NCBI GenBank assembly: GCA_019648995.1
Contig: BLXT01001839.1
Coordinates: 292,454 to 327,871, forward strand
DNA: 35,418 nucleotides
From: Plakobranchus ocellatus
Taxonomy: Eukaryota; Mollusca; Gastropoda; Plakobranchidae
Reading direction: 5' to 3'
Part shown: positions 1 to 10,207 of the stretch, piece by piece
How the letters are laid out: each line of letters opens with the position of its first letter
Position numbering within the stretch: the first letter of the stretch is position 1
The notes under the pieces: generated by a model
The model's input: only the letters and a program-made list of their open reading frames with translations
What the model was told of the DNA's origin: nothing
Database searches by the model: none
Program-made: the position numbers and the translations under genes

Positions 1-343
1 TTCATTGAGAGCAATTAAAGGAACATCTTGATCGTTCCTGTTTAGAATGCTTGGCATACTGGCAGTCCTGGTATGGAGGTTAATTGTTTGGCTTTTAATA
101 TAAAACAATAGAACTTGTCATGTCAAGGACACATAATCAAGATTCTTCCTTCTTCGGCTGTAGCTATTTGTAGCTAAATTTAGCCTCTTGTGCTTGAAGT
201 GTGAAATTTCATGTACGTCCTATTGCACACCTCGAAGTTCCTGCTATTTTTCCTTGCCATTTCCATTATAATTCCAATAAACGATAATCTATTGCCTGTG
301 GAGGATCGCTGAAAGGAAAAATGAGATCAGCCCACCTATGTTC

Positions 344-369
344 TTTTTTTTTTTTTTTTTTTTGAGGGG
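344..369. repeat. Poly(T) tract followed by a G-run
   Basis: Twenty T are followed by GAGGGG. The same T-run-then-G-run pattern recurs at 7714-7755 and 22373-22402. Confidence 0.8.
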
Positions 370-3300
370 AAAGAATAGTACAATATTGATACCGTTTCAC
401 CTTGACCATTATGAATCATTTTCATTGTACAAGTGTCATTCAGAGGGAAAAAAGACGTCTTTGAAGTTTTTGTCCTATTTTAACATTTTCAATGATGCAT
501 TTGATGTTCAAAATGCTTTTGTAAGGTAATGGTAAAGTAAAATCAATGACAAAGAAAATCTTTGCAGGTGTTTTGATAAGTGGAACAGGTGAGGAGGTCG
601 GGGGTGTTCTTTTGCTAGTGCAAATCTATCATATTCTTGGTATTATTGTTGTGATAAAATGTATTAATTAGATCCAGTGAAAGTGTATAAAGGAGGTACA
701 GATGTGAAAGCTTACCACATTGTATCTGGCTCTGACTCTGATGGAGTTTGCGCAATATTTTGATGGAGTTTGTGCAAAGGCGTCACTTATTGTAAACCCA
801 TTCTAGTTCTTATGTTTTTTCGGAATTATTATTATTATTTTTTTTTGTTGTAATCCTTGTTTAATCATTGATTCTAATTAAAATGTGTATGCCAAAAAAT
901 ATATATATATATAATTAGGGCCATTTTGAAGAAATTTTACTCCCAACATAATATTTAACAATAAGTCTGAGTACAATATTACTACCAACGAAGGCTGAGC
1001 GTAGCTCGTGTGCTTGCAGTGCCTGCCTTGCTTTTGCTTAGACTTGGATGGAGGTCGTCAAGAGTTTAAGACCTTTATTATAACCCCCTTCCCTTTTTAC
1101 AATGCTTTGTGTGGACAACGTGCGTGCTTTTCAAATCAGGAAGCCCTTGCCTGCTGACCATTCACGTTTGGTTTGTTGTCCGAATTTGTTGCTGTGTGAA
1201 TGTGAAAAGCGTATATACCGGTATTCTAGAGTGTTATAAACGACTGATTACCGTGTATTCTCCATCAGTCAAACATTCTGCTCAGAGTTTATAATGCGCT
1301 TTTTTTTTTTATTTATGTAAATCCTCCTGTAAAAGGTTGCGGGTGTTAAACTTGAAATCTATTACTGTGTTGTTAAGCGCCTCGTAGAATAATAGTTACG
1401 GCACAACCGATTAAGCCACCTCCAGAGAGCTTTGAGCAGTTAGTTGGGTCTTACAGGTGCATAAAACCATCGCGAAACCTCCCAGCCCAGGATTCATCTC
1501 TGTACCGTCGTTCATCATAAACTTTCACTTTTTTCTCAAAATTGCCGTGTCATGTAACAGCCGACTCGATAGGGTTTTGTGTCAAGGCGTAATTAATGAA
1601 ATAACTTTGAGTGTCAGACCGCCTTCTTCAAATAAAGGTAGAGATCATGAGGCATTGAAGAAGCCCGTAATGTAAATCATATGCACACACGATAATGTAA
1701 ATTGTAAAACGAGCTGTCCCACATAAGCACACTGTCACTAGTCTAAACCTTCACACAGTTCGGGCCATCAGACCCCATTAGCCAAATTTTATTTGGAATT
1801 GATGTGACAGGTTTTATTTCATAAAAGGCCAACGGTTTTTTTTTTTTTAATTTATTAGCATGATGTAATAATATGAGGATGACCATGTCCTGCGGTTTGT
1901 TGGCGCTAGATGGCCATACTAATTACTACTTGGAAGAACTGGTTGACCTGGCCGAAGTTTTTTCTTGTTTTTATTTTCTGTTTTGAGAAAATGTTTTTTT
2001 TATTAGACTGTTTTCGTTCGGCCGTCGTCCAATTTTTGTCATAGGATGCATAGGCCTAAAATTATATATTTTAAATGAAACCGTAATGATCAGCAGTTGC
2101 AGTAGAAAAGGAAAAAAAAAATAGATCACGAAAGGCTCTAATTAAAAACAATGTCGAGGGTTGTTTGAACAATTTTGTGTTGATTTTACACTTTTGAAGC
2201 CTACTAAAGTAAATGTTCTATTTAAAATCATAATGCCAACATGCAACAGATTGACTTTCAGTTTAAAAAAAAGTTAGATTATAACTCTGACTGTCGTAGG
2301 TTTGTATGCGCCGTTGGTTAAGCTAGATGTGTAATGTGTGTGTGGAGAGAGGGAGAGATAGGATGGTAGCGTTTTAAATTTTGTGTTATGAATATTATCT
2401 AATTTATTAATGTTGATCAGCCTGTTGCCAACCAAGCATCGTTGTGGAGGCAAAAAAAAAAAAAAAAAGGGCTGAAAAAGTGATCTCGGAATTATCTTGC
2501 AGAGGGCTGTCGTGAGTCAATAATTGGTGTGGAATGATTTTGATTCTAGCTTGTGGCGGACTGGACATTGTTAAACTCCTGATTGATGAGCTACGTATTC
2601 GATTCGATGGAACTCATTTACATTTAAATGTAGTCATGCTTTAGAATTCCGGCCAATCAGAAGCTTGCAGCCTTGTAGAGCCCAGTCAGCCGCAGTCAGC
2701 TTGGCCTTTTGAATGTTATTGCTGACAAGGAGTGTGAATATACAAGTTTCTGATCCGATTGAATACTTGATCTCCAGCGATAGACTATATGCCTACATTA
2801 TTTTACATTGGTAACTTGTGGCGTATATTTTGTTTTTCTAAACTTATGCACTTGGGTTTTAAATTAAGCCTCTTCGATTTTGATACTTTTTTTGCCTCCA
2901 TGAGGTTTTACTCCATTTTAAAAATGCACAAAGTGCAAATATATTTCCGTCAGTTTTATAAAATCAATTTAAGTGATAGAATATTAAATGTGTACCCGGG
3001 AGGCATCTATGGCTCTGCTGGTCTCTTGTTCATTACAGTCAATATTACCAGATTGGTGACAGCTCACGTTTCAAGTGAGCTTTCTGCATCAGATAGAATA
3101 TGATGTGTACATTATCTAATGAAGAGCATTGTATGGCTTGCTTTTTCCCCTCTCTGTGCCAACTGTTACGAGGATTGATAGAAGTACATGTTACATGCAA
3201 ATTAGTTGGCCTGTTATGAAACTAAGGTATATCTGCGCTTCTATTCATCTTTATAAAGTTACTGGAGATTTTGGCGGCCTGCAGTCATCCATTGATAATA

Positions 3301-3818
3301 TATTATTTTTCATGTGGTTGAGCCTAACACCAAGTTATTCAAGTTAATTATGAAGATAGTTATAATAACAAAAATAAGGCCTTAAATTTTAAAAACAGGG
3401 TCAGCAGTCAATGAGGAATTGATCATTTAGTTATTGTCATTTATTTTTCTCTACCCGTATAAACGACACAAATACAATGAATCAGTCTTACCGCACACAA
3501 TTTCAACAACTTATACGAAAGTAATTTTATATAAACAGCGATACGATTATCGTCCCTGAGTGTAAACTGTGCTTTTGTTGAATTAAATAATCATAGTTTG
3601 ATTATTGTGTATGCTATAGACTGCCTGTCGTTGGTTAATTTTTAGCTCGGTAATCTCTCACAAGTTGCGGGCAGTGGGTCGATGACGGACTCTTTGAAAC
3701 CGCGACAGGAAAGATTTTAACGCGATTTCTCCGCTCGAAAACTTAATTTTTTTTCTTTCCTGTGTTGGAATAGAGGAGAGTGTTTAAGAAATATCACATT
3801 TAAAAAATGATGATGATG

Positions 3819-3854
3819 TTTCTTCTTCTTCTTCTTCTTCTTCTTCTTCTTCTT

Positions 3855-3885
<31 letters not shown>

Positions 3886-3889
3886 TTGC

Positions 3890-3943
<54 letters not shown>

Positions 3944-3965
3944 CATTATCATCATCATTATCATT
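3819..3965. repeat. Compound microsatellite (TTC)n-(ATT)n
   Basis: About 22 units of TTC (3819-3884) are followed, after a short break, by about 17 units of ATT (3891-3942). The tract then decays into TATC/ATC-type units up to about 3965. The near-perfect TTC block is a good candidate for length polymorphism. Confidence 0.95.
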
Positions 3966-4815
3966 TTCACTATTTCTTAATGTGTTTTAAAATTATTATT
4001 CAGTACATTTTTTTTTGCAAGGAACTAACATTCAGTTGAAGAATTTGCCTGTGTTTTACACCTCATATATTATTATATCATGAACTGTAGTAAGATTAGC
4101 GTCGAGGAGAGAATTCTTTTCATTGTTGACCGGCGTGGAAGTGAATAATTCTCCTTTTGCTAAAAGGCAATGTTGCAAATACATAGTTCTTCTGTAAAAC
4201 CTTTGGCTTAAACCTTCTATTTCTTTTCCGTCATCTAGTTCTCGATTTGGTACATGTTGCAACATGTCCAGTAGGTCTGCTTTTGAAAAAAAAATTTATG
4301 AGACAAAATTTTATTTCCACATTCTTTGTACCCTTGTAGCTCTGACAAGGTCATTGCCTGCATATAAGCTAAATAGCGATTGCAAATAGCACCTCGAGGA
4401 CAAAGAGAAAAGCGCAGGACAAAATCTAAATGTAAACAAAAAAGACAAACCTAGACGATTATCTGCAAATAATTTCATTTTATCGAGTAAAGACACATGT
4501 CTTCGTAAAAAGGAAATCAAATGTAATAGACCGTGTCGGTTAGAAGAAAGGTTATCGTGATTTTGTTTTACTGTTTGATCTTTGAGGTCAATGGCCAAAT
4601 CAGTCTTATCCGGGCTTTGCATTTTCCACTCAAAATTGACCACCGAGGCTTGCATGAAGTCCAGTGGCTTTTCGCATTATATGCTTGCTTTATACATACA
4701 CTTAAACACAATGACGATGTTCACTGAATCACAATTGTTAAAGAATAGTGCAAGCCAACAAATTTCACGCCTTTCGATTAGATTGGTTAATATGTATAGT
4801 CAGTACAAAACAAAG

Positions 4816-4937
4816 GTGATTTCAAGCTTTCATGTCCTCCGTCAGGCGAGGGCGCCGGTATATGGGCTCGAACTCGCGACGGAAGGGCCCCTGCATAGCT
4901 GAGGGCGGATTCGCTCTCCACCGTACCACCAGCACCC
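4816..4937 (-). mobile_element. tRNA-derived SINE copy
   Basis: Read on the minus strand, a tRNA-like head starts near 4937. It has a box-A-like TGGTACGGTGGAGAGC and a box-B-like GAGTTCGAGCC (plus-strand 4865-4875). A CGCCCT...GCAGGG pair could form an anticodon-type stem, and GGGTGCT can pair with GGCGCCC as a 7-bp acceptor stem (with GU pairs). A non-tRNA tail continues with GGAGGACATGAAA and ends near ATCACC. The same architecture, including the CGCCCT...GCAGGG pair and the ATCACC tail, recurs on the plus strand at 8714-8840, which argues for a SINE rather than a single tRNA gene. The T stem does not pair well, so a functional tRNA is unlikely. Confidence 0.6.
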
Positions 4938-4984
4938 CAACTCTTTCTGAAGGCGTGTGTATTTAATACGACAGATATAATATT

Positions 4985-5003
4985 ATTTATATATATATAT
5001 ATA

Positions 5004-5050
<47 letters not shown>

Positions 5051-5094
5051 ATATTATAGATGCACATAGTTATGTGTGTGTGTATGAGAAAGAG

Positions 5095-5137
<43 letters not shown>

Positions 5138-5184
5138 ATATATAGATGCACATAGTTATGTGTGTGTGTATGAGAAAGAGATTA
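4985..5184. repeat. AT microsatellite with an 86-bp tandem duplication
   Basis: Long (AT)n tracts flank two near-identical copies of a unit that reads GATGCACATAGTTATG, then a TG run, then TATGAGAAAGAGATTA. The unit starts at 5058 and again at 5144, a period of 86 bases that includes part of the AT tract. This looks like a local tandem duplication mediated by the AT microsatellite. Confidence 0.9.
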
Positions 5185-7713
5185 ATGGGGACAGAGGGAG
5201 AGAGAGAGAATTCTGGTGGAATGCATTAAGGCCAAGAGCAAAAATTTATCAGAGATTGTTATCTGCTAATGTCAGTTTTAAGTGCCCTTGATTATGATTT
5301 GCTTATGTAAGGTTTAAATTGAGTGTTCGTTGCTGATGTCGATTTTTTTCCCTTTATATTAGAAAACGAGAGTGACAACTCTGAAAAATACAGGAAAAGC
5401 CTTCAGCAATAAAGGCTTTAACTAAAAGGCTGTACTTATTCCAAAAAATAGCTTTGTTTATTATGGTTTTGATGAAGTGTGTCTCTTTTATTGGAGAAAT
5501 AATAATAATATTAATAATAATATTCACAAAAACAACACTGTTAGTAATATAAACATAAATAGATATTTTTGTTATTATGATCGTCCTTGTTATTTCTACT
5601 ATACTGTGATATTTATCTCTAACTTGAGAGATTTTTTGCATGCGTCGCTAGATTTTTTTTTTTTCAAGCCTTTATAAATTGTTGGATCAAGAAAACGTGC
5701 TGATGAATGCATAGTTTGTAAAAGCGAGGGAGATAAGCTATGCTGCAGAGAGGAAAGGAAAGTAGTAAACATTATGTTATCGCAGTTTGAAAATTATAAC
5801 ATCGGTTTTGATGGTTGCCAAGTTTTATCGACTGCATTATTGGAATAGAAGTCTTCCACCATGTGCCAAGTAAAGTCCTATAGACTATTCGGGAAAATGA
5901 ACTAGGCTTGTATGTTTTGCTGTTCTTCCTTTCGTATCTGCAAGTGATATAAGACAAAAGTCTGGGCCAGGCATATCCTATTCCTCCGCATTCGACCGTA
6001 ACGGTAACCAGAGAAGTTGTCTGTTGGGCCATTTTTCAGATCTTGTAAAAAGAAAAAAAAACAACTCATGAGCTAACACAATGTAGGCCCTACATACGAA
6101 TGCCATTGACGCTGACGGCCGTGTTTTCTGGTAGGCTACATGTAAAGCATAACACTATGACTTTTCGCAGAAACGAAGCGGATAGTGCTGTGCAGTTATG
6201 TACATGTAATCTTTGAGTGAAGCAAAGGGCACAATTATTCTCTCCACTAATGTTCACCAAAAATTATCGTTTTCTGTTTGTTGACCAAAACATTGTGATG
6301 AAAATTGACTAAGAAAGGAGGGCGTAAAACGGTTTATGTTTTACGACTGTAGCATGATATATCCATTGTTATCTCCTGCTGTTTATCTATGCTCCTCTGG
6401 CTAATCTTTCCATCATATTATATACAGATGCGGCTAATTTTGCCCCGTAGTTGACGTTGTACTCTCATGAGGCCTAGCTGTAAGTTTCAAAGTTAGGAGA
6501 AATTCAGTGCTTTCCCTTTAAGAATTCTGTTTTTAGTGCGGAAGTATTGGTGCTATATTAATCATCTGTAACTTTCAATTGCAGATGTGGCCGGTATTTA
6601 TTTTTTTTTTTTTTCATGCTATCATATTGTAAAATAAAATCGACTTTTGAGACAAGATTTTCAAGGAGACTATATCGTAACATTGTGGCACTACATGTAG
6701 CACTCCTGATCCCGTAAGCATATTCATTCTATTCATAGTCCTATGTTTTGAGGCATAAATTGCTTGTTTTTTCTTTGCCAGAAATAATAATAAGAATTAT
6801 AATAAGAGGGATATCGCAGGAAACTAAGAGCATACATTTTTTCAGCTTTTTGCTAGGGAAAAGAAATTTTTCTCTTTCATAATAATTTGCCTCTGCATTT
6901 AATATGATAATGCACATGAAAAAACAATATACACTTATATATGTATATGATAGATAGATGTTATCAATGTTAAATAAAGAAAAAAAAACAACGATAAACT
7001 GTGTTGGCTGGCAGAGGAAAACTTTGATGGTAAAGACGTCTGGCGTAAGAGTACCTATAATCAATTAAATGCCAATTGTAAAGAATTTCCTGCTGTCCAG
7101 ACTGGCCGATTTTTTGTCAGGACAAATGCTTGGCTTGGTGAAGAAAAGTGCAGGTAATTCACTGCAATTGTTACCAACCTTCCATGTTCATTCGGGATTT
7201 TTTCTCTATTTAAATAACTCCCCTGCTGTAAGGCACTTTTGCTTCAGGCTCGCAAATCCTGTCTAAAGGCGCATAGCATAGAGCTAGAAACTGCAGCATG
7301 ATTTTGGTTTTCTTCATAAAGGATTTATTTACGATGTAGGTTGGCAGGTATATATAATCCTCGTGCAGACCTTTCTGTTGATAATGCCTCTCAAGTCCAT
7401 AAAATCATGTAGCAACCTTCATGTAGGTCAGTGGTGCTGACTTTCCTTGAAAGCAAAGTGTAGACTGTGACACGACAGTGGATAGTACGGGGCTGAAAAA
7501 ATTTGCTCTTAATTTAAAGTTATGAGTCTAAAATATTCTATGATTCTATGTGCGGACATCAGTGCTTTTGTCTTAAAGATATTGAAGCTAAACACTTAAG
7601 ATTACATCTTTGAAAAATAGAAAAAAAAAAAAAAGAATAATTTTATCATAAAGATGTTCGAAAAATAGATCTACCTAACTAAAATATGTGGATAATGACC
7701 TTTGTGTTTGTGG

Positions 7714-7755
7714 GTTTTTTTTTTTTTTTCTTGGGGGGGGGAGGGGGAAGGGGAG
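7714..7755. repeat. T-tract followed by a G-rich tract (possible G-quadruplex)
   Basis: A T-run with one interruption leads into G9, A, G5, AA, G4. Four or more runs of at least three G with short loops fit the usual G-quadruplex rule on the plus strand. A comparable G6-A-G6 tract lies at 19754-19766. Confidence 0.75.
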
Positions 7756-8713
7756 CATAACAAGAGGTTGCTAATTACTATGTTACTGGCTGAGAGCATT
7801 GGTCTTTGTACTGTTCTGTCATTATCGTCATTTTTTAGATTCCCCCTCGCTCACCCATTGCATAGTATATTCCCTTATTTTTCATGTGTGAGGTTAATCA
7901 ATTATGTGGTTGTGTGTGTATAATATTCTTGCCCAGTATATTTCTTCTACTTTAAAGTAGCGTGCTAAATGCAACATGTTTTTATAAGCTTTTACTCTTT
8001 CTTTAGTACCTCACATTAATGTAAAGGTATGTCTGTGTGGTTTTTTAAAAGAATCTAAAAGTGTTGTGTGTGATAATTTCCTTCATTTATAGGTACCGGT
8101 AGGCCTATACTTGTAATTTCACCACCCGAGGCACTCTGTGCAGTTGTATTTTAAAGGATTTTTATTTATTCAGCTCTTCTTTCCTTTTTAAAAATTACTT
8201 AGCTTTTTAATGTTCTCTAAATAACTTAGGGGCGCCGTCATTCTTTGCTCCTTGCCTCAATAATTTTCCGGCTAGACTCAGATGAATAGTGTTTCTGGGA
8301 ACTGCAGGAAAACTTTTCGCCACTGTTTTTAATAAGTGTCAAATATTGATTTTATTTAAAACTATCTCAATTTACCTCTTTCCCCATCTACTGCCGTTTG
8401 TTTGCCTTTTCAACAACTCTACTTCCAGGTCGTTAACAAAATATGTTTTGCATTCGTCTCGCCTTTATAGGCACTGCTCTCTCAAATCATCGGTCGTTCA
8501 AAGTTTTTTGCCTTAAAGATGTACCTTTTTCTTTCCCCACGATTGGAAAACTATCTTCCGAAAGTGTCAGGAGCTTCGAAGGTTCCGTGATCTTTGAAAA
8601 CGAATAAACAGTCACCCGTTAGATAGCTCTAGAATTAATGTCAATTGAACAACACAGCGTTCGAAAATATTAATAAAACAAGTTTCGCCTTTAGTTTACT
8701 GGTTATATCATTG

Positions 8714-8840
8714 GGGAGAATTGTGCTGTGATTAACGGACCCGCCCTACAATTGGCAGGGACATACATTTCTGTCTTGGGTTTGAATCGTCTCAGACGCC
8801 AGGCCTGTCGAGGGTGAAAAAAAATCATGAGATCACCCAG
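8714..8840 (+). mobile_element. tRNA-derived SINE copy, diverged
   Basis: This aligns to the minus-strand copy at 4816-4937 over its length. Both open with TTGGGG, have the CGCCCT...GCAGGG pair about 26 bases later, then a box-B-like motif (here GGGTTTGAATCG, 8778-8789), then GCCTG..GAGG and a tail ending in ATCACC. The box A region is decayed and an A-run (8817-8824) interrupts the tail. It is older or more mutated than the other copy. Relationship to a named SINE family was not determined. Confidence 0.55.
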
Positions 8841-9987
8841 AAATGGAGAAGCTGTAGTATACATATTTGTGGCAAACTAATATAAGGACTTAGATATCAG
8901 TCTACATATTATAATGTAGATAATATTTTGAAGATCTTTTTTCTTTCTTTCCTTCCATCTGTAATATAAACGCAACCACATATATATGTATGAACTTCCA
9001 CACTTGCCCATTAACATAATTCATGTAATAATACCGTCAGATGTTACACAATCTCATCAAAATGCCTTACTAACCCAACGGAACAGCTGACACCTCAAAA
9101 CATACGCCAATTTGACACCAATAATGGTTACAGATAGCATCGCTTGGGCGGGATAGCCCTTGGCTATGTATGATTGAGATCGTCAGAGTGGTCGTAAGGT
9201 CCTTGAAAGCTATAAATATCTCGGTAATGGATAGGTTTTCTGGTTTTTCCCGTCTATCATCCCTGTCATAAAAATGTAAACAAATCGTCCATCTCACTTA
9301 GCGGAAGTGCTGGGTAACTGGTACAGATTGGCCCATCATTTTCTACTTTGTTAGCGAAAACATATAAATTATAATGCGAGCTGGTAGAGATGCAATCGAT
9401 TTTTTTAAAAACTGTAAGCCTGGTTATTTAGATCTATGTCGTTTTTGTAATTAAATTTCCCTAGACCTGTGGTTTTATGTCAGCGTTTAAAGCATCAGGT
9501 ACGATAGTTTTTTTTTTTTGTTTTTTTTTTCTAATTTAGGAGCTTTGATTCCAATAGAAATTGAAAGCGTAAAGCTAGCTTTTTGTGAACTAAAACATCG
9601 TGCACAACCTATCATTAATGGGAGCAAAGTGCAGAACAAAGGAAATATAAAAATTTATTGCTAAATTACTCAAGGAACAACATCATTTGGTGTTTCAGAT
9701 CTGTCAGCAAGATCTTTTTTCAAATTCTGTACCTGCCCTTATTGTAAACATAATAATATTTTTTTTTTTTAATCATTGCTTTTCTTTTTTTTTTTTTTTT
9801 TTAACTGGCATAATTTTGGATATATGTATTCAGAATGAGTTTTTTCTTTCATTTTGTTTTACTTTTCATGTATAGTTGAAAATTAGTTATTATGTGAGTA
9901 GCAGCAGTAGTAGAATCATTATGATTGTTATTATCTGCATTTTTCTTTCAGTAATAATACTATTCTCATTTGAAATCTTTTCTACAG

Positions 9988-10207
9988 CTCTGGCGTAGAT
10001 GGTGTGACATTCCTGTATTTGGGCAGCCTGTTTGGTTTAAAGACAACAATTCACTCCAGCTAGAGCCCTTGAGTATTGGCTTTACATTGTATGGTCAGCG
10101 ATTAAAGTCTGCCATGGCCAGCTGGGTGTCTTACACCAAAAAGGTTCTAGCTTCAGCTCTGACTTCAATAGCTGGTGAACTGGAGCAAACGGCACAAGAT
10201 TTTAATG
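9988..10207 (+). CDS. Gene 1, penultimate coding exon
   Basis: The acceptor is TTTTCTACAG just before 9988; the donor is GTTAGT at 10208. The reading frame opens in phase 0 with Leu. It encodes 73 residues plus one base, with the Trp-rich segment and then a helix-like stretch ending GELEQTAQDFN. The leftover G pairs with AT of the next exon to give Asp. Confidence 0.88.

Larger units (their letters stand above)
1..9987. other. Noncoding AT-rich stretch upstream of gene 1
   Basis: No reading frame here has protein-like composition or convincing splice sites. The exon starting at 9988 opens with a splice acceptor, so at least the part next to it is intron of gene 1; the far part could be intron or intergenic. 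It holds poly(T) and AT microsatellites, a TTC/ATT compound microsatellite (3819-3965), an 86-bp tandem duplication (about 5011-5184), a T-tract/G-tract (7714-7755), two tRNA-derived SINE copies (4816-4937 and 8714-8840) and a 14-bp palindrome at 2619-2632. Earlier exons of gene 1 may be hidden here, but I could not identify any. Confidence 0.6.

Noticed and set aside
2789-3103. 104-codon plus-strand frame
   Set aside because: The composition (Phe, Leu, Ile, Ser-rich) is typical of AT-rich noise, no domain is recognisable and there are no flanking splice sites.
4311-4902. Overlapping frames of about 106-114 codons on both strands
   Set aside because: Both strands are open over the same bases, neither looks conserved, and one runs into the SINE copy. 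Treated as chance.
4838-4937. Functional tRNA gene on the minus strand
   Set aside because: Box A, box B and an acceptor stem are visible, but the T stem does not pair and a second copy with a shared non-tRNA tail exists at 8714-8840. A SINE explains it better.
9070-9297. 75-codon minus-strand frame with a somewhat protein-like composition
   Set aside because: I considered a transposon or LINE fragment but saw no family motif, and the frame is short.
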